Shown one piece after another: positions 46,668 to 55,126 of a stretch of 64,000 bases of DNA (position 1 is its first letter; every line of letters starts with the position of its first letter). The DNA is from Grimontia celer (GTDB lineage: Bacteria > Pseudomonadota > Gammaproteobacteria > Enterobacterales > Vibrionaceae): the NCBI RefSeq assembly GCF_900055185.1, contig NZ_FIZX01000001.1, positions 2,170,001-2,234,000 of the forward strand, written 5' to 3'. The translations under genes were made by a program, and so were the position numbers. The notes below the pieces were generated by a model. It saw nothing but the letters and a program-made list of their open reading frames with translations. It was not told the DNA's origin and did not search any database.

Positions 46668-47043
46668 TTTTCTTCAGGATTTGGTTGAATTGGGAAGAGA
46701 AAGATTTCGTGGATTCCGAATCAGTAATCGGGTTTTCCAGCGATTTTATCAGTGTAATTTGCTGGGACGTGACACCAACCAGTACCTGTTCACCATTTAC
46801 ATCGAGCACCACAACACGCTCCTTCTGGCCTAAGGGAAGCTGGCTAACCACCTTCAGCCCAGATTTCGTGCCCATCAGTGATGGCACCTGCATGCGTTTG
46901 AGCGCCCAGGCCAAGCCGAAAATCACACCAATCACCAGCACCAACGCCCCGAGGGTCGTCGCCAGATCTTGGCCATCCGGTGCTGCCGCGTAGGCGCTTG
47001 GGGCAAACATCAATCCAATTGCAGCTCGTCGCAGGAATACCAT
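46654..47043 (-). CDS. fliO: Flagellar assembly protein FliO
   Basis: Scaffold that helps FliP assemble. 129 residues: a signal-like N-terminus, one membrane helix ([20 protein letters not shown]) and a cytoplasmic domain with [20 protein letters not shown], the family motif. It is preceded by a strong terminator hairpin, so expression of fliO and the genes beyond depends on readthrough or an extra promoter. Confidence 0.9.
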   Translation of the reverse strand: MVFLRRAAIGLMFAPSAYAAAPDGQDLATTLGALVLVIGVIFGLAWALKRMQVPSLMGTKSGLKVVSQLPLGQKERVVVLDVNGEQVLVGVTSQQITLIKSLENPITDSESTKSFSSQFNQILKKNDAS

Positions 47044-47105
47044 GAACTCTCTTTCTCAGCCTATGTTTTTCGGGTAATACACCCCATTAAGCAAAATCCA
47101 GGCCT

Positions 47106-47136
47106 AAAAAAACGCCCACCGCAAAGCGGCAGGCGT
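47106..47136 (-). terminator. Strong intrinsic terminator inside the flagellar cluster (fliN-fliO gap)
   Basis: Reverse strand ACGCCTGCCGC-TTT-GCGGTGGGCGT: 11 consecutive pairs (two of them G-U), directly followed by T7. It is 30 to 60 bp past the fliN stop (47166) and 62 bp or more before the fliO start, in the 122-bp gap. Confidence 0.85.
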
Positions 47137-47165
47137 CTTCAATACAGCAAGCAAAGAGTTTGTCG

Positions 47166-47555
47166 TTAACGCAGCTTTTTAATTCGTTCTGTTTGGCTGA
47201 TAACGTCAGTGAGTCGGATACCAAATTTGTCGTTTACCACAACAACTTCACCGTGGGCGATCAGAGTGCCATTCACCAGTACATCCAGCGATTCACCTGC
47301 CAGACGGTCCAGCTCAACGACCGAGCCCTGATTCAATTGAAGCAGGTTACGAATGTTGATATTGGTGCGGCCCACTTCCATTGAAATGGTCACCGGAATA
47401 TCAAGAATCGCGTCCAGCTTTCGGGCTTCATCCGCGTTGATGGGTGGCGTTTCATCCACCAGCTCATCCAGCGGGGCAGTCTGTACATCATCACCGCCTT
47501 CTACTACAGCCTGTTCGGCAAGCGCTGCAGCCCAATCGTCTTCTACATCACTCAT
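47166..47555 (-). CDS. fliN: Flagellar motor switch protein FliN
   Basis: C-ring base protein. 129 residues: an acidic N-terminal region and the SpoA domain with ILDIPVTISMEVGRTNINIR, LNQGSVVELDRLAGESLDVL and VNDKFGIRLTDVISQTERI. Starts 21 bp after fliM; followed by a terminator. Confidence 0.96.
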   Translation of the reverse strand: MSDVEDDWAAALAEQAVVEGGDDVQTAPLDELVDETPPINADEARKLDAILDIPVTISMEVGRTNINIRNLLQLNQGSVVELDRLAGESLDVLVNGTLIAHGEVVVVNDKFGIRLTDVISQTERIKKLR

Positions 47556-47576
47556 GATTATCTACCAACGTATTAG

Positions 47577-48638
47577 TTATTCGTCCGAATTTTTGTCGCT
47601 CAAATCTTCGAGCAGCTCAATCGGGTCGTCTTCCAACAGGGTGACATCACTCTTCATCACTTCAGGACGTTTGAGCTTGTCAGTAATCTTTATTGCCAGA
47701 TTGTCGTTTGACTGTCCCATCTTGCCGCGGAATGTCGGCAAATCTTCGATGTAAACAGTACAGGCATCCGGCATTTTCACGGGGATCACATCACCCGCTT
47801 CCAATTCCATTAAATCACGCAGCGAAAGAGACGTTTCCAGCAATTTGGCTGTCAATCCCACTTCCACATCCATCACCTCATCCTGCAGCGCTTTGGACCA
47901 GCGCTTGTCAGTATCCATCTTGTCACTCTGGATACCGGCATCGAGCAATTCACGGATTGGCTCAACCATGGAGTAAGGCATGACTACATGGAAGTCACCG
48001 CCACCACCATCAAGTTCGATGTGGAACGAGCTCACGACAATCACTTCTGTCGGGCTCACAATGTTCGCCATAGCCGGGTTCACCTCTGAGTCGAGGTATT
48101 CGAACTCAACCTTCATGACCGGCGCCCAAGCGTCTTTGTAGTCTTCAAATATCAGCTTAAGCAGCATTTGAATGACACGACGCTCAGTTGGGGTGAATTC
48201 ACGGCCTTCGATACGCGCATGGAATCGGCCATCACCGCCAAAGAAATTCTCTACCAAGATGAAAACAAGGCGCGCTTCCATGGTCACCAGTGCGGTACCT
48301 TTCAGCGGGCGGAAGCGAACCATGTTCAAACTGGTCGGTACAAACAGTGTGTTTTGGTATTCGCCAAACTTCACCATCTGTACGCCGTTAATTGACACTT
48401 CAGCCGTTTTGCGCAGCATGTTAAACAAGCTGATACGCATATGACGTGCGAATCGCTCGTTTATCAGCTCCAGGGTGGGCATTCGCCCACGGACGATACG
48501 GTCTTGTGAGGAGAAGTCAAAATTCGAGGCCGAGGCGATATCGCCGCCACCGCCGCCGGAATCCTGTTCCTCTTCTTCAACGTCGTCTACACCATGAAGA
48601 AGCGCATCAATTTCGTCTTGACTGAGGAGATCGGTCAC
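47577..48638 (-). CDS. fliM: Flagellar motor switch protein FliM
   Basis: C-ring protein that binds CheY-P through its N-terminal peptide (LLSQDEIDALLHG, visible at residues 4-16). 353 residues with the middle domain including GRMPTLELINERFARHMRIS and a C-terminal SpoA domain (VGLTAKLLETSLSLRDLMEL). Cotranscribed with fliL and fliN. Confidence 0.97.
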   Translation of the reverse strand: MTDLLSQDEIDALLHGVDDVEEEEQDSGGGGGDIASASNFDFSSQDRIVRGRMPTLELINERFARHMRISLFNMLRKTAEVSINGVQMVKFGEYQNTLFVPTSLNMVRFRPLKGTALVTMEARLVFILVENFFGGDGRFHARIEGREFTPTERRVIQMLLKLIFEDYKDAWAPVMKVEFEYLDSEVNPAMANIVSPTEVIVVSSFHIELDGGGGDFHVVMPYSMVEPIRELLDAGIQSDKMDTDKRWSKALQDEVMDVEVGLTAKLLETSLSLRDLMELEAGDVIPVKMPDACTVYIEDLPTFRGKMGQSNDNLAIKITDKLKRPEVMKSDVTLLEDDPIELLEDLSDKNSDE

Positions 48639-48645
48639 ATTGCAC

Positions 48646-49143
48646 CTATTGCATTACAAAGCCAGTAAATAACACCCGCTCAACCACTGTTTTGCCGGTG
48701 ACTTTTTCCATTGCAGCCTGCACAGTATCGACAGCCTGCTTGCGGACTTCCACCTGTCCTTGCGGCGTACGCAGTTGCTCAACGGTTGCAGCCCCGAACG
48801 TTGTCAGAAGGCTATGTTCAACCAGAGGCAAATTCTGCTTCGCCAGTGTCTCATTCTGGTCGCCACGCACCATCAGCTGCACTTTTACCTGTACTAACCG
48901 CTGTTGCATGTCGCCGGTTACGTTAAACACAAAAGGCTGCGGCAACGTAACGTAAATAGCTTGAAGGTTCACCGGTTCAGGCTCTTCAATCACGATATCT
49001 TCCTGCGGCGCGCTATCGCCGCCCATCAGGAAGAAGAAAGCACCTGCACCACCACCGAGTAACAACACTGCCGCCACGATGATAATGATCAGTTTCTTTT
49101 TACCGCCACCACCACCGCCAGCTTCAATATCTTCATCTGCCAT
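48646..49143 (-). CDS. fliL: Flagellar stator-associated protein FliL
   Basis: 165-residue single-pass membrane protein: short Gly/Lys-rich cytoplasmic N-terminus, helix LIIIIVAAVLLLGGGAGAFF and a periplasmic domain with the MVRGDQNETLAKQNLPLVEH block, ending RVLFTGFVMQ. FliL forms rings around stators. Between fliK and fliM. Confidence 0.94.
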   Translation of the reverse strand: MADEDIEAGGGGGGKKKLIIIIVAAVLLLGGGAGAFFFLMGGDSAPQEDIVIEEPEPVNLQAIYVTLPQPFVFNVTGDMQQRLVQVKVQLMVRGDQNETLAKQNLPLVEHSLLTTFGAATVEQLRTPQGQVEVRKQAVDTVQAAMEKVTGKTVVERVLFTGFVMQ

Positions 49144-49208
49144 GATTCACCTCAGTTAGGGTTTAATTCGATTTCCAGTTTCAAAACAAGCGCAGCAAGA
49201 ATGCTACA

Positions 49209-51161
49209 TTAAGCATAATAGTCAACACGATCTTTTGGTGTGTTGACATAGAGCTCATGGTTTGTCACAGAGTGATCTGCGTCTTGTTCATCGCCTCGCC
49301 CAAACCCGGAGGAATGACCTTGTCCGTTCTGTCCGCCCTGACCTTCACCTTGTTGGGCTTGGTTCCCGGCAAAAGACTGTCTGCCGCCTGCATCTTGATG
49401 CTGCACGGAAGACTGCGCCAGTTGCAGGCCTTGTTGCTGCATCATTTCACGAAGACGTGGCATGGACTGTTCCACCAGATCTCTCGCCGCTTGATTCGCC
49501 ACCGTAAACTGCACGGATGCCTGATCGCTGTTTACTGACAGTTTGATTTGCAGCCTGCCAAGCTCTGGCGGGTCGAGGCGAATATCAACATGCTTGAGGT
49601 TTTTCGACATCATCATGTTGACGCGTTCAGACAAGGCATTTGCCGCTTCTGTCTGGTTCTGACTCATTTGCAATGGCGTCTGTGCAGCTGCAGCATCAAG
49701 TTTCGCTGCGGTTGTACCCGCCTGCTGACCAAAGCTCGATGCCAGCTGCTGTGCCAAATGATCGGCTTTTGCTTCAGTACCTGGGCGCGCTGTTTCTGTC
49801 AGTTGCTGAGCTGCGGTGGCTTCTAACATAGCCAGACTTGCCGCAGGTTGAGGTTGATTCGCGCCATTTTGCATTGCCGCTGGCGTCCACGGTATAGCGG
49901 CGAACGCTGACATTGGAGTCGTTGGCTGGGTTTGCGGATTCACTGCCGCCTGAACTGCTGAGGCAGCTTGACTCATGTTTGCCTGAGCAGTGGGAGTTAG
50001 CCCTTTCGCCTGCAATTCTGCCGCGAGTGCTTTATCTGGCCCACCATTCATGGTCGATGCTGCAGCCATTTGGGCTCGCATCATCATATCCTGCTGTGCT
50101 TTAGTTCCCGCCCACTCCGGAGACTGACTTGCTTTTGCCATCATTTCTGGTGTGATTTCCACGTCACCATTTGCCGCTACCATTGAAGCTGCCTGAGCCA
50201 TTACCGGCGCTGCAACAGTAGGTGTATCAGGTTGTGTTATTTCTTGTGCTGTCGATGCGCGAAGGGCATCCACTGCGGCAATCAGCTCTGCGTCGCTCAA
50301 AGGTTTCGTTTCCGTTTTTGTGACACCACTTTCTGATGACACATCCAGTGAGCCTTTTTCCGATTTAACGATAAGCTGCTGAATAACAAGCTTTTCTTCG
50401 TTAGTCAGAAGGTTAACAGGCTTGGAAAGCAAAGCATCTACTTCAGCTTCCACTGCTTTATCCAAGGGAGGCTTGACCATATCAGTGGGGAGCTTTCCGT
50501 CAGACTGACGGGTAGCGGCTTTCAGTTCTGCTTTCGGTGCCTGAGCCTGCAACGCCAGTGCAGCTTTTACCTCTTCAGGCAAGGCTTCACTGTTCTTGGC
50601 TTGTTGCGGCAAGCTTTTGCCTTCAGCCTTAACTGCTTCTACCTGGGCCACTTTCAGCTCTGGTGAAGCCTCTTCTGGCTTGGTCTGAAGCACTTGATTG
50701 GATTCATTCAATCGTTGAAGCAGGACTTCACCGTCCTGTTTAGCGACCTGTTGGCGATTCGCGATACTTTCATCACCACTCTCAATCGCTTTTGTGGCTT
50801 TCAGGACTTCAGCATCTGACTTACCATCAATAGCAGGCTTAACGGTTACTTCTTCACCGTCTGCGTCAAAAATCGCTTCATCCAGCGCCAACTTTTCGGC
50901 ATCTTCACCTTCAGCGCTTGCCAGTGATTTGGTCAGTGCGGCATTAATTGCCTCTTCACTGGCAGCATCACCTTCTGTAGCGACTGCTTTTTCACCTGAT
51001 ACGGCTTCGGCTTCACCGTCACCAGAAACCAGCTGTGCCAGTTGTGCGAAGAAACCTTCTCCTTCACTTTCAGACACTTCTGGAGACATGACAGCGTTGC
51101 CTTCGCCCATTGGCGCTTTGCTGTTTGATAAACCGGAAAGTAAGAAACTGGTTTGGCTCAT
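49209..51161 (-). CDS. fliK: Flagellar hook-length control protein FliK
   Basis: Secreted molecular ruler and substrate-specificity switch for the hook. 650 residues: a long Ala/Glu/Gln-rich N-terminal ruler, then the globular C-terminal domain (about 530-600) with VDIRLDPPELGRLQIKLSV, TVANQAARDLVEQSMPRLRE and MMQQQGLQLAQSSV. The tail is Gln/Gly-rich. Preceded by a sigma-54 type promoter and a leader hairpin. Confidence 0.95.
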   Translation of the reverse strand: MSQTSFLLSGLSNSKAPMGEGNAVMSPEVSESEGEGFFAQLAQLVSGDGEAEAVSGEKAVATEGDAASEEAINAALTKSLASAEGEDAEKLALDEAIFDADGEEVTVKPAIDGKSDAEVLKATKAIESGDESIANRQQVAKQDGEVLLQRLNESNQVLQTKPEEASPELKVAQVEAVKAEGKSLPQQAKNSEALPEEVKAALALQAQAPKAELKAATRQSDGKLPTDMVKPPLDKAVEAEVDALLSKPVNLLTNEEKLVIQQLIVKSEKGSLDVSSESGVTKTETKPLSDAELIAAVDALRASTAQEITQPDTPTVAAPVMAQAASMVAANGDVEITPEMMAKASQSPEWAGTKAQQDMMMRAQMAAASTMNGGPDKALAAELQAKGLTPTAQANMSQAASAVQAAVNPQTQPTTPMSAFAAIPWTPAAMQNGANQPQPAASLAMLEATAAQQLTETARPGTEAKADHLAQQLASSFGQQAGTTAAKLDAAAAQTPLQMSQNQTEAANALSERVNMMMSKNLKHVDIRLDPPELGRLQIKLSVNSDQASVQFTVANQAARDLVEQSMPRLREMMQQQGLQLAQSSVQHQDAGGRQSFAGNQAQQGEGQGGQNGQGHSSGFGRGDEQDADHSVTNHELYVNTPKDRVDYYA

Positions 51162-51194
51162 AATTATCCCGCTTCAGATTCTTTGTCGTTTAAC

Positions 51195-51213
51195 GCCGGA
51201 AACCTTGTCCGGC
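51195..51213 (-). other. Hairpin in the fliK leader
   Basis: GCCGGA / TCCGGC arms 7 nt apart, starting about 10 nt after the predicted fliK transcription start and ending 34 nt before the ATG. There is no T tract, so it is not a terminator. Confidence 0.4.
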
Positions 51214-51232
51214 AACGTGTTAGAAAGGTAAA

Positions 51233-51249
51233 AGCAATTATTAGGCCAA
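51233..51249 (-). promoter_or_regulatory. Sigma-54 promoter upstream of fliK
   Basis: Reverse strand TTGGCCTAATAATTGCT matches TTGGCAC-N5-TTGCT with correct GG/GC spacing. It is almost identical to the fliE promoter, including the AATAA spacer. In the 92-bp fliJ-fliK gap. Confidence 0.75.
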
Positions 51250-51253
51250 AATA

Positions 51254-51700
51254 CTAGAACGAGGATTTCTGACGGGTGTAGATCAAGGTGGCGAACTCAT
51301 CCATCTGCTTTTGCTCCAGACGTTCAGCCCGCATTTTTGCTTCCTTCTGGCGCTTTTCAACCAGCCACTCCAGCGACTTGGTCTTTTGGCGACATTGCTG
51401 CCAATGCTCGCGGCACTGCTCGACATTGTCTTCAAAATCCATTGCCGCCTGGCGCTGTTTTGCCAGTGTTTCATCAAGTTGGACGATAAAGCGGTTAAGG
51501 TGGCCATAGCTACTGGCGCTCAAACCAGCCTGTCCACGTTCAGACATCTGGCGAAAGTAGTCCAGACGGTATCGCTCAATTTGCTCGACCTGGATGTAGT
51601 AGCTTTGCAGCTCCTGCTGAGCAGCAACCAGCGCCAAATGCGCCTGATGTTCCTGCTCTTTGGCTTGGTCGATAAGAAGGTTCATTGCTGCTTCTGACAT
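51254..51700 (-). CDS. fliJ: Flagellar export chaperone FliJ
   Basis: 148 residues, almost entirely an antiparallel coiled coil rich in Gln, Glu, Arg and Leu. FliJ links the FliI ATPase to FlhA. Last gene of fliEFGHIJ; 7 bp after fliI. Confidence 0.9.
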   Translation of the reverse strand: MSEAAMNLLIDQAKEQEHQAHLALVAAQQELQSYYIQVEQIERYRLDYFRQMSERGQAGLSASSYGHLNRFIVQLDETLAKQRQAAMDFEDNVEQCREHWQQCRQKTKSLEWLVEKRQKEAKMRAERLEQKQMDEFATLIYTRQKSSF

Positions 51701-51707
51701 GATTCAC

Positions 51708-53024
51708 CTATTGGAGGGTCGAGCGCAGCATGTTGACGCACATGTCATACGGCACTACGTCTTTCATACCCTGTTGGAGGTACATATCCAAACGTGGCTT
51801 GAGGGTGAATGCTTGGTCAATAGCCTGATCGGTGCCCGGTTTATACGCACCGATTGACACCAAATCCTGATTTTTACGGCAAACGGAAAGCACTTGCCGC
51901 ACCGCACGCGCCATCAACATATGCTCATCATTCACGATATTTGGCATCACGCGACTCACAGAGCGTTCAACGTCGATCGCCGGATAATGCCCTGCATCTG
52001 CCATTTCGCGGGAAAGCACGATATGACCATCGAGAATCGCTCGTGCAGCATCTGCAATCGGGTCCTGAAGATCATCGCCTTCGGTCAAGACGGTAAAAAA
52101 TGCGGTAATTGAGCCCTGCCCTTCGTTACCATTACCGGCACGTTCAACCAGCGCTGGCAATTTAGCGAAGACTGAAGGCGGGTAACCTTTAGTTGCAGGC
52201 GGCTCGCCAACAGACAAAGCAATTTCACGCTGAGCCTGAGCGAATCGGGTCAGTGAGTCCATGAGAAGCAGGACATCCAGACCCTGATCACGGAAAAACT
52301 CTGCGATAGTGAGTGCCGTCTGACATCCTTTCAAACGCATCAGTGGTGATGCATCGGCAGCCGCTGCAATCACGACGGAACGCTCACGGCCTTCCTTACC
52401 AAGGATTTCATCAATGAACTCTTTGACCTCACGGCCACGCTCACCAATCAAGCCAACCACAACCACCTGTGCAGTCGTACCTCGGGTCATCATGCCGAGC
52501 GTCACCGATTTACCGACACCGGAGCCAGCAAACAGACCAATACGCTGGCCTTTACCTACGGTTAGCAGGCCATTAATGGCTTTGATGCCAACATCCAATG
52601 GCGTATCAATGGGTTTTCTTGCCAAAGGATTGATAGCAGCAGGCGTGAAAGGAGCCGTTTGTCCGGTAAAGATATCCCCTAACCCATCCAGAGGATTACC
52701 AACACCATCAATCACACGACCAAGCAATTCGAGGCCAACAGGAATACCTTGTTCGCCAACCATTGGAGTCACACGTGCCCCCGGTAACACACCGGAGATC
52801 TGCTCGCTTGGCATCAAATACAGGGTTTCACCGGAAAAACCCACCACTTCAGCTTCAATCGTGCCGTTGAGGGTGTCGACTTTACAAAGGCTACCAACCG
52901 GGGCGCGACAACCAATGGCTTCCAGAGTTAAACCGACGACTCGCACCAGCTTGCCAGAGGCAACCGGACGCGTGGAAAGATTATCGGTTTTTAGCGTGGC
53001 GAGCCGCTCAGACAGGCTGACCAT
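51708..53024 (-). CDS. fliI: Flagellar export ATPase FliI
   Basis: F1-beta-like hexameric ATPase for type III export. 438 residues with Walker [17 protein letters not shown], Walker [21 protein letters not shown], and the export-ATPase block [20 protein letters not shown]. Start chosen at ATG 53024 ([12 protein letters not shown]), where AGGAG has proper spacing; the ATG two codons before is too close to it. The start lies inside the fliH 3' end. Confidence 0.96.
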   Translation of the reverse strand: MVSLSERLATLKTDNLSTRPVASGKLVRVVGLTLEAIGCRAPVGSLCKVDTLNGTIEAEVVGFSGETLYLMPSEQISGVLPGARVTPMVGEQGIPVGLELLGRVIDGVGNPLDGLGDIFTGQTAPFTPAAINPLARKPIDTPLDVGIKAINGLLTVGKGQRIGLFAGSGVGKSVTLGMMTRGTTAQVVVVGLIGERGREVKEFIDEILGKEGRERSVVIAAAADASPLMRLKGCQTALTIAEFFRDQGLDVLLLMDSLTRFAQAQREIALSVGEPPATKGYPPSVFAKLPALVERAGNGNEGQGSITAFFTVLTEGDDLQDPIADAARAILDGHIVLSREMADAGHYPAIDVERSVSRVMPNIVNDEHMLMARAVRQVLSVCRKNQDLVSIGAYKPGTDQAIDQAFTLKPRLDMYLQQGMKDVVPYDMCVNMLRSTLQ

Positions 53025-54027
53025 CGTCATCTCCTGCCTGAACGTCTGCGTCAGGGATTTCTTCGTCTGCAGATTCTGCATCTTGTGCAGGCTCAGCAGC
53101 AGATGTGATTACGTCTTCATCCTGAGGTTCAGACGAAGGCTCTTCAGGCTGCTCAGGCATATCGCCTGTCACAACTTTGTCGGCACCCTGAAGGACATCC
53201 GCGCCCAAGCCATCGGCAGATGGTTCAGGCTCTTTCGTCATGTTTTGGCCAGCAAAACGGGTCAGCATTTCACGAATGCGATCTTCCATGCGGTAATCCA
53301 CCACAGAATCTCCGCACGCGACCTGAATATCACCTCGGTTAATCGCGGGCTCAGCAATCAATCGCCATTCGCGATCGCGCAGTGACTCCATGCTATGAGC
53401 TGTGGTCACCACATCCAAATCTTCAGGGTGAAGATAGATAGTAATTTGACGGCCCGTCATTGGCAGCGCATTCACGGCTTCGCGAAGCGTGTTTAAAATC
53501 ACCTGAGGGTTCGTTTGAACTTCAGTCTGAATCACCGCTTTAGCAAGGTGCAACACCAATTCGACCACTTGGTTTTGAACTTGGTGGTCAATCTGCTCCA
53601 ACGGGAATGCAAGCTTGGAAAGGATGGCATCAAGGTGATGGCAGCGATTTTCAATCAACTGCTGACCATCATCCATGCCTTGCTGGTAACCTTCTTCTTT
53701 ACCTGCTTCGAAGCCTTCTGTTTTGCCTTCTTCAAAGCCAGCCTCTTTACCTTCCGTAAAGCCCGCTTCGCGGCCTTCTGCCATACCCTCTTCAACAGCA
53801 GACTGGCGGATTTGCTCCAACGAGTCAGCGGTCAGCATGGAAAGGTCAAGTTCCGGCTCCTGATCTTCTTCGAGAAGCTCAGCAGGTTCCCAGCCCGGAT
53901 CGTAGTTCATCGCCGTATCACGCGGAGGCGCGTTGGACGGATCGTAATTTGGAATATCCCAACGCTCCAGAACGCCTTCTGGCTGCTCGCTTGCACGAAT
54001 ATATCCGCGACGACGTTCTAAGCTCAT
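53008..54027 (-). CDS. fliH: Flagellar assembly protein FliH, with a long GxxxG repeat
   Basis: Regulator and stator-like partner of FliI. 339 residues, much longer than E. coli FliH (about 230): an acidic N-terminal region, then an exact glycine-every-fourth-residue helix (residues 81-121, eleven glycines in register), then the FliH domain ([28 protein letters not shown]), and an extra acidic C-terminal tail of about 90 residues rich in Glu, Asp and Pro. Confidence 0.94.
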   Translation of the reverse strand: MSLERRRGYIRASEQPEGVLERWDIPNYDPSNAPPRDTAMNYDPGWEPAELLEEDQEPELDLSMLTADSLEQIRQSAVEEGMAEGREAGFTEGKEAGFEEGKTEGFEAGKEEGYQQGMDDGQQLIENRCHHLDAILSKLAFPLEQIDHQVQNQVVELVLHLAKAVIQTEVQTNPQVILNTLREAVNALPMTGRQITIYLHPEDLDVVTTAHSMESLRDREWRLIAEPAINRGDIQVACGDSVVDYRMEDRIREMLTRFAGQNMTKEPEPSADGLGADVLQGADKVVTGDMPEQPEEPSSEPQDEDVITSAAEPAQDAESADEEIPDADVQAGDDDGQPV

Positions 54028-54085
54028 GTTGCTACCTTATAAAACTCTGTGTTGAAGCGTTGTTGAAATTGAAAAAGGGGCGGAG

Positions 54086-55126
54086 TTACAAGAACTCGTC
54101 CGCACCACCACTGCTCAGCATGATTTCGCCAGAGTCGGCCAGCTTGCGTGCCACAGACAGAATTTCTTTCTGTGCTGCTTCCACATCTGCCACTCGAATA
54201 GGGCCCATGGCTTCGAGATCGTCCTGCAACATTTCTGCCGCACGCTTCGACATGTTGCCAAGGATCTTGTCGCGAAGCCCTTCTTCCGCACCTTTGAGCG
54301 CTTTGAGCAGTGCTTCTTGAGGCACGTCTTTGAGAATGGCCTGGATACCGCGGTCGTCCACATCGGCAAGGTTGTCGAAGACGAACATGAGATCCTGAAT
54401 TTGCGATGCCATCTCTTCGTCGGTCTGACCGATTTGTTCCATCAGTGCCGACTCGAGTGAATTGTCCATGTAGTTCATGATATCTGCAGCGGCTTTCAAG
54501 CCACCAATCTTCGCAGCCTGCGCACCGGCTTGACCTGCGAACTGTTTCTCCATGATTTCATTCAGCTCATGCAATGCTGCTGGCTGAACTTCTTCAAGGT
54601 TGGCAATACGCATCACCAGATCGAGAGCATCACGCTCCGCGAACTGGGTAAGAATTTCAGCTGATTGTTCCGGTTCCAGATAAGAAAGAACGATAGTCTG
54701 GATCTGAGGGTGCTCGTTAATGATGATGGACGCCACTTGGCGGGGATCCATCCATTTGAGCGAATCGAGACCTTTTGAGCCACTGCCCAGAACAATTTGG
54801 TCAACCAGGTTGTTGGCTTTATCTTCACCCAGTGCCGCAACCAGCGCGTTACGCACAAAGTCTTCACTGCCCATACCTATGGCGGTATAACCCTGAATTT
54901 CTTCGAGGAATGCACGATGAACCGCGTTCACTTTGTCCTGGTTCAAGTCAGCCAGCTGCGTCATGGCACCACCTACTTTCTGAACCTGCTTAGGTTCCAA
55001 ATGGCGGATGATGCTCGCAGCATCCTGCTCAGTCAGGCTAAGCAGAAGAATAGAGGCTTTTTCTATACCTGATAGCTGCGAGACGTCAAAGTCACTCGCA
55101 GCGCCGTCTTTATCGTCGTTAGCCAT
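54086..55126 (-). CDS. fliG: Flagellar motor switch protein FliG
   Basis: C-ring protein contacting FliF and the stators. 346 residues with the N-terminal FliF-binding part (SGIEKASILLLSLTEQDAAS), the middle EHPQ motif (IINEHPQIQTIVLSYL) and the C-terminal torque helix (LMFVFDNLADVDDRGIQAIL). Overlaps the fliF 3' end by 8 bp. Confidence 0.97.
   Translation of the reverse strand: MANDDKDGAASDFDVSQLSGIEKASILLLSLTEQDAASIIRHLEPKQVQKVGGAMTQLADLNQDKVNAVHRAFLEEIQGYTAIGMGSEDFVRNALVAALGEDKANNLVDQIVLGSGSKGLDSLKWMDPRQVASIIINEHPQIQTIVLSYLEPEQSAEILTQFAERDALDLVMRIANLEEVQPAALHELNEIMEKQFAGQAGAQAAKIGGLKAAADIMNYMDNSLESALMEQIGQTDEEMASQIQDLMFVFDNLADVDDRGIQAILKDVPQEALLKALKGAEEGLRDKILGNMSKRAAEMLQDDLEAMGPIRVADVEAAQKEILSVARKLADSGEIMLSSGGADEFL

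Noticed and set aside
52414-53385. Forward-strand open frame of 323 codons
   Set aside because: Opposite fliI and fliH, no recognisable domain, compositionally odd; fliI and fliH are unambiguous.
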